In this document: positions 1-10,064 of the stretch, piece after piece | Layout: every line of letters starts with the position of its first letter | How positions within the stretch are numbered: the first letter of the stretch is position 1 | NCBI GenBank assembly: GCA_050084515.1 | Contig: CM114271.1 | Span: 9,486,001-9,550,000 of the forward strand | DNA length: 64,000 nucleotides | Source of the DNA: Blasia pusilla | Lineage: Eukaryota; Marchantiophyta; Marchantiopsida; Blasiales | Direction: 5' to 3' | Translations under genes and position numbers: made by a program | The notes under the pieces: generated by a model | What the model was told of the DNA's origin: nothing | The model's input: the letters and a program-made list of their open reading frames with translations, nothing else | Databases searched by the model: none

Positions 1-282
1 CTTGCAAAGGTCAAACAGTTTCTGCCTTCCCTCGAGGCAGAGAATGTTCCTGCCACTTTGCCAGGCGCCTTTGATACTTGCCCCTGAAAGTCCCACTAAG
101 TTGAACACCAAGTCACCCGGCCTTGAGCAGAGCTCGATGAGCGTTTGCATCAGGGCTGGCGACTTTTCCCTTCCTCCCAGAAGTGGGGTACTGTCTTGCA
201 TGTAAATTCCCGGGGGGGAATTGTACAAACTATCTAAGCTGTACCCATCTCAGCATGGATCCACAGGATCTTGGATCTTGGA
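1..282 (-). pseudogene. M1 methyltransferase-like gene, exon 4 (partial)
   Basis: Minus-strand homologue of the last exon of the M3 gene (61,880-62,392). It encodes the second half of a beta-class amino-methyltransferase-like domain, including the segment LVGLSGASIKGAWQSGR, which corresponds to the AdoMet-binding motif I (FxGxG type) and the following helix and strand. The window edge removes the C-terminus. At the other side the exon stops aligning at about 282, so the first roughly 55 bases and the splice acceptor seen in M3 are missing and palindromic intron sequence follows at once. That would prevent normal splicing of this copy. Homology between the two copies is strong, so the exon assignment is firm; the biochemical role is inferred from motif order. 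Confidence 0.7.
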
Positions 283-719
283 CGGGTTGTCTTGTCCCGG
301 ACCAACCCGTCGGAACCCGACGGGTTGTAGTTGCTTTTGGGTTTTCCCAGTTGATTTTGGTTTTTGGATGCAACCCGTCGGAAGGCGCGGGTTCCGCCCA
401 GAGCAGCCCATGCTCGCTGAGAGCAACCCGTCGCTATCGGATGGGTTGCATCCAAAACCAAAATCAACCGAAAACCTAACAAAGAATCGCAACACGTTGG
501 GTTCCGACGGGTTCTGTACACCGCGGTTTTCCCTGTGTATGTGGGAAAGATGCAACCCGTCGGAAACCGACGGGTTGCTCTCAACCGAGCATGGGCTGCT
601 CTAAGCCAAAGAACCCGTCGCAGCCGACGGGTTGCTCACGGACAAAAAACCCAGATTGACTCTCATTCTACACATCATTATAAGATAATTGAAATTATTG
701 TACAGGAATTGAGCCTTAC
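283..719 (-). repeat. Palindrome array in M1 methyltransferase-gene intron 3
   Basis: Holds about six copies of the element-specific palindrome, arms (C)AACCCGTCGG and CCGACGGGTTG, with centres such as AAC, AAA and CTAT; clear ones lie near 300, 424, 551 and 610. The splice donor (GTAAGG on the minus strand, 714-719) is intact. Open frames across this region are by-products of the repeats. The M3 counterpart is 61,408-61,879. Confidence 0.75.
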
Positions 720-2732
720 CCGAATCTGACTCGTCGCGGATCGGAGTGGATACTCGTTTTTGATGATCCACGATTGTGCCGTCCTCCACTTTAGCGACCT
801 CTTGACGCACTGGAGGTTGAAGAGCTCGTCATCGCTCCCTCCGGTCAACACCAAGAAGCGACCCTGTCACTCGGATAGGGCGTCGCAAAGGAGAACAAAA
901 GTGCAACCTGGTCATAAGTGAGCGGCACATTCCACTCGGTACCTCGTCGACGGATTCTTGCCCCAAAGTCGCAACCCGAGGGCAGATCGGCGATCAAGAG
1001 ATCCACCGCAACCTCTTCGACCACTCCATTCACCGCCCAGGCAGCGTGCCCGTTTCATTGGAGCTTCCGCCCCCAGCGTTGTCAATTTTTTCGATGGTGG
1101 TGTCGACGCTTGAGAATCAAGCTCTTCGACTCATCCAAGAAAGGAGTGAATCGAAGGAGGACGCTTGTCAGTCGTTGTTTGTCTGTGTCTTCCCAAGGAT
1201 GATGGGCTGTATTCTCCTTGGGACAACCCGTGCACCTCTCGCTTCCGCTTCTCCCTAGCCTGGGGACGGCTTGTCGGGGTTTCTATGACCTCGGATTCTG
1301 GTGGCGTTTTTTTCGCCGAGGACCTGGTCCGACCCTCTCTCCCCGCTCGTCCGGATGATTCCGCCTCTGGCCTTGAATCTTCAGCCTCTCTTTGGGAAGA
1401 CTCGGCCTATGAATTTTTCCCTCCCCTCGCCTTGCCTTTGAGACCTGCTGTGGATTTGTCTTGGGCTGTCCGGACCTTGGAAGCCAACTCAGCTGTCTCG
1501 TGGGCCTGCTCTTCTACATCTCCTCCGAAGAAGTCTTCAGGCTAGATTGGGGATGTCATCTTGTCTTGAGGCCACTACATCATGAAGCACTCGTAAATCC
1601 TTATCCGTGATGTCTTCAAGGTCGTTGAAGTCGAGCCAAATGGGGAAATTCTCCACCTCCCAACCGGACATGTGCTGCCCCATCTCCACGTCGTACATGG
1701 AGAATGTCTCTGCATCCGGCGGCGAAGCCCACAATTTCAAGGCTACCGATAATTTTCCCCACTACCTGCGTTCTTACACTGGACGAGGTACCTGGAGACC
1801 ATCCGTTGGGCAGCTTTTAGTAAAATAGAATCAGCCGTCTACTCTTGTAGACTTCGCTTCTTCTTCGCTTGATCCCCTTTGTTCCCCTCTACTTCTTCGT
1901 CAAGCTCTGCCTGAGGGAGGACGCAAACCTTGAACATGGTCTTGAATTCTGGGTTTTTGGTTGGCTTGTCCCGGATGTCGTCGAGCCAAACCTCAAAATC
2001 TCCATAACTTTCAAGGTTTGCTTCCGGCGGAATGGGCTCTAATCTTCTGAGCTCCGCTTGCAGACCATCCAGCACGGACTTCTCGATTACCCGCAACGCG
2101 TCCCAGAACGACAATTCGCATAGCCAATGCGAGATCACTGGATCGGACACACCCGGAGGATGGTGTGCCGCCCTCTTTTGGGCCTCTGAGCCCTCGAGAC
2201 TCATTTTCATCAGTCGTATCCTCCTAAACTCGCTTATCCCGGACAACGCAAACCGATGCACGCGATCTAGCGACACTTTCTCCCCAATCCGACCATGCGG
2301 ATCTTCATCCCTCTTCCGCTGGCCCTTGATAATCGCCTTCAGCTCCTTGTAGAACTCCGGACCAAGTTCGGGGTTGAGAATGCTGATGTATCGCTGCATC
2401 TTGCTCGCCGTGTATTTTGTTTGCGAGATCTGCGGCTTGATGAATTGGGCACGCTCGACGAGATACCTTCTCCCTCCGCTCTAGCTCGATTAACGCTTTT
2501 CTTAGCGGCTTTGTATCTTCGACCAAAGCAAAGGATGGTTACGGCTGCATCTTGAGAAATAAACTTGTTTGCCCAAGTTTTCTTCTTAATCTGAGCACTC
2601 TTTGCAAGCATCTGATTGACAAGGGCATCGCCCAAGAATCCCCTGTACTCTCCGGGGTGCGTCGTAAGCACCTTCCTCACCCGATTGCAGTCCTGGATCC
2701 AGCGGTGGGTGACATTCCCCTCCGATACAATC
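720..2732 (-). pseudogene. M1 methyltransferase-like gene, exon 3
   Basis: Minus-strand homologue of M3 59,380-61,407, bounded by an acceptor (TGTGCAG before the IVSEGN codons, 2,733-2,740) and a GTAAGG donor. It encodes, in order, a helical region (1,839-2,732), a segment with WEVENFPIWLDFNDLEDITD (about 1,550-1,740), a charged Ser/Glu/Arg-rich linker (about 1,290-1,500), and the first half of the methyltransferase-like domain with VDLLIADLPSG (motif IV position, near 990) and a WIIKNEYPL segment near 770. Here the codon after ATS, and the one after TYD, are CAG, where M3 has TAG. This copy has its own stop (TAG after LQE near 1,838) and frameshifts near 1,760 and 1,540. A host gene is unlikely, since the same exon recurs in every copy of the element. 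Confidence 0.7.
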
Positions 2733-3477
2733 CTGCACATCCAAACTCAACCCGTCAGGAAATTACATGGGTTCCTACAACCCGTCGGAGTCATACGGGT
2801 TGTCACAGCTCAAGGTCGGATTCTAGCAACGAGCTAAATGATGCAACCCGTCGGAGTCCGACGGATTGCATTCAGATTTGCTAATGCCTGGTAAGCAAAC
2901 CGTGAGTCCGACGGGTTGCTCGATAGGTCGCCTTGAGGGTGTTTTTAAGAATGCAACTCGTCGGACTCGACGAGTTGCTCGTAATCTGCAGGTTTAGAAG
3001 GTTTTTCCCCAAAGCAACCCGTCGAGTCCGACGGGTTGCTTGCCTCGGCTGGTTTTCCCCATATCAACCCGCCCGAGTCCGACGGGTTGATTTCGCCAAA
3101 AACAGTTTCGAGGCAAGCAACCCGTTGGACTCCGACGGGTTGCTTTGGGGAAAAAACCTTCTAAACCTGAAGTCACTCGAACAACTCGTCGGAGTCCAAC
3201 GAGTTGCATTCTTCAAAAAACATCCTCACAAGCGGTTTATCGAGCAACCCGTCGGACTCACGATTTGCTTTGGGCCAAAACTAGTTAAATCTATGTTCAA
3301 TCAAACAAGTCGTCGGAGTCCGACGAGTTGCAATCTTAAAAACATCCAAAAAGTATGCGATCCAAAGAACCCGCTTGAGTCCGACGAGTTGCTTTCGGCA
3401 AAAACAAACCTAACCCATTCATCAATCAAGCAACTCGTCGGAGTCCGAGAAAGGCGAAAAGTGTTAAAGATACTCAC
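2733..3477 (-). repeat. Palindrome array in M1 methyltransferase-gene intron 2
   Basis: A GT-AG intron on the minus strand (donor GTGAGT 3,472-3,477) filled with about a dozen palindromes whose arms start near 2,842, 2,953, 3,014, 3,064, 3,117, 3,181, 3,244, 3,305, 3,367 and 3,430, mostly 60-64 bp apart. Spacers are related to each other (GGCCAAAAACATCCT and CCCATTCATCAA blocks), so this is a decayed tandem array. Two arm types occur: AACCCGTCGG with CCGACGGGTT, and AACTCGTCGG with CCGACGAGTT. Confidence 0.8.
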
Positions 3478-3938
3478 GTGTTCATGGCATGCATTACCAT
3501 CTCCACCGCCGCCATGTGATGAGGGTATGGATGAAGGACCACCGCCTTCACGAAATGTGCCTCCAATGAGTTGGGCGCTCCTCCGCAAACTTGGTCCACG
3601 CCATGAACGGTGATTTCCATCCACGATGAAGAAATGCGATTCCTCATCCGGCTGAATTCCGTGCCCTCAACTTGCCTTCGAAGTCCTGGTCTCGCATCCT
3701 CCGAATGTGTCGAGCTTTTCCAAGTCCTCCTTGGTAACAGAGCTTGGGTTCCATGCTTGTCGAAGGCTGAACATAGAAGGAGGAAAGTCGTCGACGAGGG
3801 GATCTTTGTCGCCACCGATTATGTTAGCCGCGATGTCCTCGTCGGACTGAATTTCGCGGACGTATTCCATTTTCCGCAATCGGCAGAGTGGAATCCTCGG
3901 GGCGTTGTGGCCCTCCATGAGTGCCAAATGCTTTACCA
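3478..3938 (-). pseudogene. M1 ParB-like exon 2
   Basis: Minus-strand exon encoding the ParB-like domain: NAPRIPLCRLRKMEYVREI at the start (typical of the ParB opening strand and Arg), a variable middle, then VDGNHR followed by a helix and the conserved HPYPHHM segment. ParB-type proteins use this fold for DNA binding, nuclease or CTP-dependent clamp functions, and DG-x-HR is a hallmark of the family. The donor side is intact (AACAC before GTGAGT). A one-base deletion just after the DGNHR codons shifts the frame, and the middle is divergent from M3. The acceptor reads CTGACAAG, one base different from M3. Domain assignment rests on motif pattern only. Confidence 0.55.
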
Positions 3939-4029
3939 CTTGTCAGAACCGGGACAAGAGGAATAAGCTACACTGAAATCCCAATGAATTGCAATTCACA
4001 TAATTAAAAAAACCGAGAACCTCTCTTAC

Positions 4030-4640
4030 CCGCTCGAAAATGGGGTCGGTTTCTTGACCAGCTAACTTGTCTGAGACAGAGGCTGGAAAATCGACTGGGA
4101 ACTCGTCGATCCGATAGAGGTCGATGTCCTCCGCCGGGCTTGGCTTCTTCGACCATGTCCACCATCTCCACGCTGGCGGTCCTCATGACCTCGTCGTCAT
4201 CGATTTCAACTTCTGTTGTTTCCACTATGTTGATTGTGTCCCCGGACTTTGTGGGGGACATTTCCCGTATCTCAACACTTGCGGTTGGACGGGTTGGGCT
4301 ATCGTCAATGGCAATCGCTTTTTCCCTCCTTGCTTTAGCCAATTCTGCCCTCCTCACCGACGCGTCCAGATGCTTCTTTTCTCTCTTTTCGTCGGCGATC
4401 CTTTTCTTCAAGGCCTGCGACGTCTCGGCCTCTACGTTCTGTTTATCAAGCGCCTCTTGAACACGTCTCGCAAGAAGCACTTGGTTGTGCATCTCCGCTT
4501 CCCTTTCCCGCTCCTCGATTTCCTGCTGCCTACTTTCATTCGCCGAACGAGGCCCAGGAGAAGCTGACGCAGAAGTCCTAATGGACTTCGGAGTGAAGCT
4601 CCCAGACTTGTTGGCTTGTGATTTTTTCCTTGTGATTTTT
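4030..4640 (-). pseudogene. M1 methyltransferase-gene exon 1 (coiled coil)
   Basis: Minus-strand exon 1, homologous to M3 57,510-58,139. It encodes a basic N-terminus (SQANKSGSFTPKSIR), a strongly charged coiled coil (EIEEREREAEMHNQ through the LDASVRRAELAKARR region) and an acidic tail with DEVMRTASVEMVDM. The ATG used in M3 reads ATC here, so the start is lost. A frameshift near 4,135 follows. The donor GTAAG lies at 4,025-4,029, and the 86-base intron 1 separates it from exon 2. Confidence 0.65.
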
Positions 4641-5928
4641 TCCGGAAATGCCTCCACCTATGTCCACGACGAATCCCTTGATCAGTCGCCTTGCTGATGT
4701 CGAGATGGGAGCTCGAATCGCCTTGATGGTTAGCTCGAATCGTCCCGCTATCGCTAGGTCGAACTGTCTCGCTCTCGTTCTCTCCTATCGACTCGCGATG
4801 TGTCGCCGTGTGAAATGCCCTTCAGATCGATCGATTCTTTGACGGGAGAGTGAGGAGTGAGGAATGAAGATCGCGAAATGAGAAACCGGAAATGAGCGAT
4901 TTCTGCCCTATTTATACTTTTCTAGCCGTTGGGCTGATCGTTGGGTCCCGTCGTCCTTTTGACGGCGACGTGCCGGATGTTATGGAAGTCCGGACGTGAA
5001 AAATGGCAACCCATCCGAGTCCGACAGGTTGCGCGGCTCCGCCATCCTGGGTACGTCGCCACGTGCGCGAGCAACCTGTCGGAGACCGATGGGTTGAGCG
5101 GCTTCGTCGTCTTCGAAAAAGAACGCGAGGTACCCGCGCAACCCGTCGGAGACCGACATGTTGCGCGCCTCTGCCATCCTCGGTACGTCGCCACGTGCGC
5201 GAGCAACCCGTCGGAGACCGACGGGTTGAGCGCCTCCGTCGTCCTCGGAAAACAACGCGAGGTACCCGCGCAACCCGTCGGAGACCGACATGTTGCGCGC
5301 CTCCGCCGTGTTTGGGACGGGAACGGGGACGTATCTTGGGCAATCCGTCGGAGACCGTTGGGTTGCATGCTTCCCTCATCAAGGGTTAGGAACAAGGGCT
5401 TCCCGTGCAAGTCTTAGGAGTTTGGCTGGCTGCACCACAAGGCGAGGCCCTTGCGCAACCCATTGGATGGCGACGGGTTGCACGCCTCGCCGTCTTTGGG
5501 CTAAAAGGCGAGGCACCCGCGACACTCGTCGGGAACAGACGGTTTGCACACCTCCGGCATCTTCGGGCAAGAAGGATCGGTATCCGAGCAACTCGTCGGA
5601 GAGCGACGGGTTGCTCGCTTCGACAATGTTTAGCAGAAGCGTGCAACCCGTCCGATGCCGACGGGTTCGAGCTTCGTTAACCGGGTAATTTCGAGTTACC
5701 AAGACTCCGACGGGTTCCAAGTGTGATGCGCAACCTCTCGCTTCCCAAACCGGTAACATATTGCAAAGAAATGAATGTGTTACAAAATTGGATCCATTGT
5801 GTCGACAATGTCACCCACCGAATTCATGTTGTCGGTAAAAATCACGAGTATCTATTTCCTATTCACTGTAAATTAAATATTCTCATTCTCATTCTCATTC
5901 TGTCTCCTCCCTTTGGAATCTTCTTGGA
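4641..5928. promoter_or_regulatory. M1 divergent promoter region with palindrome array
   Basis: Intergenic region between the two start sites. A TATA box for the minus-strand gene is at 4,909-4,916 (TATTTATA on the plus strand). Palindromes with arms GCAACCCGTCGG and CCGACGGGTTG and centres AGA/AGT begin at 5,006, 5,071, 5,138, 5,203, 5,270 and 5,340, and weaker ones continue to 5,720. Alternate units share the same spacer, giving a dimer of about 132 bp; one spacer type holds CACGTG, a G-box core, twice. A CATTCT-type hexamer repeat at 5,880-5,901 lies in the transposase leader. Many overlapping frames here are repeat artefacts. Confidence 0.7.
5880..5901. repeat. CATTCT hexamer repeat in M1 transposase leader
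   Basis: Short tandem repeat ATTCTC/CATTCT just upstream of the transposase ATG. The same repeat lies at 15,116-15,150 in M2 and, reversed, at 56,358-56,376 in M3, so it is an inherited part of the 5' leader and not a random microsatellite. Confidence 0.7.
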
Positions 5929-8564
5929 ATGGATAATTATGTTAAGCTCACTTGTGGCAGTCATCAAGCGGCCCTTTCTCAATCGGAAATCATTCGACCC
6001 CAAGCTCGTGAGTCTTTCATAGCTTGATGAGATGAAAATTTTCATGCATTCGATTTCTTCTTCAATTGGAACCATCCTTTGTATCCAAAGATGTTAGGGT
6101 GGACGGTACGGAAGACATAATAGGTGAGACGGTCGAGCCAGTGACCTCAGACCGTAAAGTATGGAATCTCCTACCTCTACCAAATGGTCAATACAGAGTT
6201 TACGGCCTGCCCCTGAATTCGTTTTTTTCCCAAGTAGACGGTCTAGAATTTCCTAGTGCTCCGAGCTCACGTTTGCAACTCCAAGCTCTGATCCGGCCGA
6301 CTCCAACCGCACGCCTTCGTAACAATGTTGTTTTTCTGAAGAGATTCCGGATGTTATCAACCTCAGTGGATCTCTCGGACACCAATCGGGCCCTTTGTCC
6401 GCCTACTCGTTCCTCTTGTAGTATCAGGCAATAGTTTGCTTTCGTCTCGCCCTTGAAAATGTTCAAGCACATTCTTGTCGTATTTTGCCGCCCACGCACG
6501 ATGGTAATTGTATTTTTGAGTTGCCTCCACTTGCTTGCTCTGCTCAAAAGAAGGATGAAGGGCGCTGAAGGGTATGGACGAGAAAGTCGATTGTCATCGA
6601 TGGTGCAGGCTTCAACGGACCAGTGCTTCAATTCCAGATGGTCCTTGGATTGTCTCCCGCCGCCATTGCGTGGGAGCCTTGGAGTGTAGAAGTCCAGCAT
6701 GCCCGTATCTAGAGCGCAACGGGCGAGTTTATACGTCGCAATTCCCTCCCAAGAATGCAGAAACTCCATACGAGGTTGGTGCCACCATACCGCCTTGAGG
6801 CCATCGACGTCCTCATTGTCAGGCATCGCCCTTCTGCGTTGGAGCGTGTCCTGCATACATATTTTTCATTGTCCACGACTTGGGCTCCACGTCAGAGTAT
6901 ACAAGGTTGGCAGTTCATGTTGGCTCCCACACTCATCCTGTGACCCATGCAATTCAAAGACACATCAAGGAGGATGTGGCGAAGAAAGTAGCCGAGGTCT
7001 ACAGAAACTCTCCGGGTTCAAAGCCAAGAGTGATCAAGCTCACAATGGCATCACAAATTTATGAACAATTGCTTGGAATCCTTGGACAGGGCGAGATCAC
7101 GGCGGTTGAGGAGAAACAACTTTGGGAAAATCTCGCATTCCTTGTTGATCCTGAATGCTTCCAGAATTTGCTGCGTCAGATACGAGTTCTGGATGGAAAG
7201 ACGGCTAAAATGGATGCCATCGCCAGAATCAAGGCCAACTCCAGATTTCCATTCATTCAGAGATGGTAGTTCATGGGCCAAGGAGGCGAGGGATCCAGGG
7301 CCTATGTCTTCAAAATGTCAACCACAAGTCCGTCGAGTGGCCTCGATCTTATAGATTGAATGAGGGAAGGGGAAGATCTTTACGAGAGTTGGGTAAGCTT
7401 TGATATTTGCTACAGAGTGCTGAACGGATGGTTGATGATGGGTGCTCACGTTTATGACCATGTGGAGAAGGGACTCAAAACTATATTTGTCTGTGAAGTA
7501 AAAGCGCGTAAGACGTTGGCGGTTTGAAGATGTGCTGGTTACTCTTACTGGAGGTGGTGAAGGAAAACAAAAGGCCAGCTCCGGAAATTTATGGGTTCAT
7601 GGCGGACAATGCACAACCTTGGTCGATTGCTATCCGGGAAGTGTTCTGGGGTGGAGAGGTTCAACCGGAGAGGGAAAGGTCGGATGCTTTCCATTGGCAA
7701 TAGTCTGTGACCCGGTACACCAAATCTTGCATCAAGGAGAATAAGAGGACAGAGCATGTCACTCTACTCCAACGCTGCAAGGACAGCAAAACCTTGAAGC
7801 AGGCCATGGAATGCCAGGAAGAACTTCATGGGTGATGGAGGAAGCATGCGATTGAGGGGAAGTACAAAGATTTGTGCTCTTGGTTGAGTTGGTGGACCAA
7901 ATCGTGGGGGTATTCCCAGGAGCTCCAATGGCAGCCGGATAAGACTTCCGGAAAGCGTTTAGGGTACGTCTAAGCACAGAAGTACGTGAGTGCAGGTACG
8001 AACTGCACTCAAGACGAAGTGGACAATCTTACAAGTGCCGGTTTCGGACTCGTAGACGGGGGAAGTTCGGAGCATGTTCGCATTACAGAGACCTTCGCAT
8101 TTCGTATTCAACCCAAGATTGATGTCAACATGTACCTAGAGAAGGTGGATGATCTCAATCCATTATTTTTGTTTGAGTCTAGAAATGGGGTGAAGAGAAA
8201 CAGAATGTGCAGGCCAACGGTGGAGAAAGCAAAGCGAATTGCATCAGCTCGGGAGGCAAAAATGGAGATCATTGCCACGAAAGATGTCTTGAGTGGCAAT
8301 GGAATAGGAAGGATGTATTGGGTCAGGAACAACACTGTAAATTCAAGTGTCACAGGGGTGTATGTGGTGCACATCTGTTGCTTTCCCACATGTTCATGTG
8401 ATGACTTTGTCCAAAGAGAGACAAGTGGCAAAAGGTATTTCCCTTATAAGCACATGTACTATGTGTTGCTGGTAGTTTTAAGAGAGTCGGAGGTAGGAGT
8501 AGGAATTCACCAACCAATTCTGTCCCTCAAAGAAGTTCAAAGTATTTTAAACAAACAACTTTGA
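5929..8564 (+). pseudogene. M1 MULE transposase (rearranged)
   Basis: Plus-strand transposase. The start is the ATG of MDNYVKLT, shared with M2 (15,204) and M3 (56,329). It includes the zinc-finger region (CRSPACPYL, 6,690-6,720), the DDE-type catalytic region around 7,400-7,700 with a MADNA motif and a following SDAFHW-like segment, and the SWIM finger CSCDDFVQRE near 8,390. SWIM plus a GCM1-like finger marks the Mutator superfamily. Defects: several frameshifts, TAG at 7,267-7,269 where M3 has CAG, and a deletion from about 7,895 that removes the end of exon A, the whole intron and most of exon B's first half. A segment of about 60 bp at the deletion point is inverted. Confidence 0.75.
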
Positions 8565-8845
8565 GGATGCAAAATGAGGTTTTAGATTGTACTTTTATTT
8601 TTCTCTCAACCTTCACTTCGAGCTTGAACTCTATTCAGCCCCGGGAAAATGACAGATTTTTTCCATACCTTGGATGGAAAAAGTGATTGGTTCCACACTT
8701 ATGATTCCACTGATTTTTCAGTTTTCTAAATTTTGTGCAAATTGCAACTCGTTGGACTCAGAGGGGGTTGCCAAAATATGGAAGAGGAAAAAAAAACTGT
8801 GGGATTGCTTAATATATGAACAAAAAAGTGCAAAAAATTTCAAAC

Positions 8846-8977
8846 AAAAATTTTCCTCTCTTCAACCCAACGGAAACTCTCTTAAAAAAAAGTATCTATT
8901 TGGGTTGACCCTAGTTTCCTCTCTCCTCTCTCCACTCTTCCTCTCTTCCTCTCTTCCTCTCCTCTTACCGCTCCTCG
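8846..8977 (+). repeat. M1 right terminal inverted repeat region
   Basis: Pyrimidine-rich terminus with TTCCTCTCTTCAACCCAACG, an A-rich stretch, then runs of CTCTTCC ending CTCTTACCGCTCC. It matches the M2 right end (19,498-19,617), the reversed M3 left end (52,131-52,250) and most of the small derivative at 13,186-13,364. Confidence 0.75.
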
Positions 8978-9467
8978 CAAGTCTATGGACGCGGTCGAGA
9001 GACACTTTCTCCCCAATCCGACCCTGCGGATCTTCATCCCTCTTCCGCTGGCGCTTGATTATCGCCTTCAGCTCCTTGTAGAAATCGGGGCCAAGTTCGG
9101 GGTTGAGAATGGCAATGTAGCGCTGCATCTTACTTGTTGTGTACTTTGTAAGTGCAGATACAACAATTTGGACGAACTTAGCACGCTCATATGTAGACAG
9201 GTTCTCCCTCCGCTCTAGCTCCAATGAAGCGCTCTTCTTGGCGGCCTGTACCTTTGACCAACAAAGAATTTTTACGGCTACATCTTGGGATATAAATGTA
9301 TTTTCCCAAGTCTTTTTTTATTTATTTGAGCCCCCTTCGCCCGCATCTCATTTACAAGGGCATCGCCCAAGAACCCCTTGTACTCTGGCGAGTGCGTCGT
9401 TAGCACTTTCTTCACCCGATCACAATCCTCGATCCAATGGTGGGTGAAATTCTCCTCGGATACAATT
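8978..9467 (-). pseudogene. M2 methyltransferase-gene exon 3 fragment
   Basis: Minus-strand fragment of the helical region that follows the ParB-like domain (MQRYIAILNPELGPDFYKEL and KRQRKRDEDPQGRIGEKVS segments). It keeps its acceptor (TGTGCAG side at 9,468) but is cut by the M1 junction at about 8,978, so no methyltransferase motifs remain. Internal frameshifts near 9,200 and 9,320. Confidence 0.7.
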
Positions 9468-10064
9468 CTGCACATGCAAACACAATATAAGAATTTTTGC
9501 AAGCTACAAGGGTTCCAACAACCCGTCAGACTCCGACAGGTCGCCACACCTCATGGTCGGAATGGTAGCTACGAGATAAATATTGCAACCCATCGGAGTC
9601 CGACAGATTGCATTTAGATTTGTGATTACCTGGTTACAACCCGTCGGACTCCGACAGGTTGTCAGATAATTTGTATTTAGAGAGTGGTCTCCGCGGAAAA
9701 AGTGAACATATCAACCCGTCAGAGTCCGACAGGTTGTGCAATTTCAAATAAAGTTGCAATTTGACGCCAAAAATCAAGCTCCCCTACTCCAATCATCTAC
9801 CCGTGTTGGCAAATGCAACCCGTTGGAGTCCAACGAGTTGCTTTTGGCCAAAAACATCCTAAAAATAGCGGCTAGTTAAGCAATTTTTCGGACTCCAACG
9901 AGTTGCTTTCGGCCAAAAACATCCTAAAAGTAGCGGCCAATCAAGCAACTCGTCGGACTTCGACGAGTTGCTTTAAGGCATCCGATAATTTGTTACCACT
10001 AGTTAAACAACTCGTCAGAGTCCGACGGTTTGCAGCAATCAAAATAAAGGAAGAGGAAACTTAC
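9468..10064 (-). repeat. Palindrome array in M2 methyltransferase-gene intron 2
   Basis: GT-AG intron (donor GTAAGT on the minus strand near 10,059-10,064) with palindromes near 9,520, 9,584, 9,636, 9,713, 9,816, 9,880, 9,944 and 10,008; the later four are 64 bp apart. Spacers contain the same GGCCAAAAACATCCTAAAA block as M1 and M3. Arm variants AACCCGTC, AACTCGTC and decayed forms such as AACCCATC are all present. Confidence 0.8.

Larger units (their letters stand above)
1..8977 (+). mobile_element. MULE copy M1 (two-gene Mutator-like element, left end outside window)
   Basis: M1 carries the ParB/methyltransferase-like gene on the minus strand (1-4,640) and the transposase gene on the plus strand (5,929-8,564), separated by a divergent promoter region. 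Its right end is the purine/pyrimidine-rich terminal inverted repeat (TTCCTCTCTTCCTC type) ending near 8,977, and it abuts the truncated methyltransferase exon of M2 directly. This suggests that M1 inserted into M2, with the rest of M2 lying left of the window. The left terminus is not in the window. Both genes are disabled: lost start codon, frameshifts, stops, and a deletion with local inversion in the transposase. Orientation is given by the transposase. Confidence 0.8.

Noticed and set aside
4912-5759. Long overlapping open frames on both strands rich in NPSETDGL / TRRSPTGC motifs.
   Set aside because: They are translations of the palindrome array in different frames; they change with each repeat unit and match nothing between copies. 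The same applies to 250-604, 2,933-3,613, 17,276-17,552, 56,870-57,275 and 58,576-59,186.
9100-9300. Independent minus-strand gene around MQRYIAILNPELG.
   Set aside because: It is exon 3 of the methyltransferase-like gene of M2, as shown by alignment with M1 and M3.
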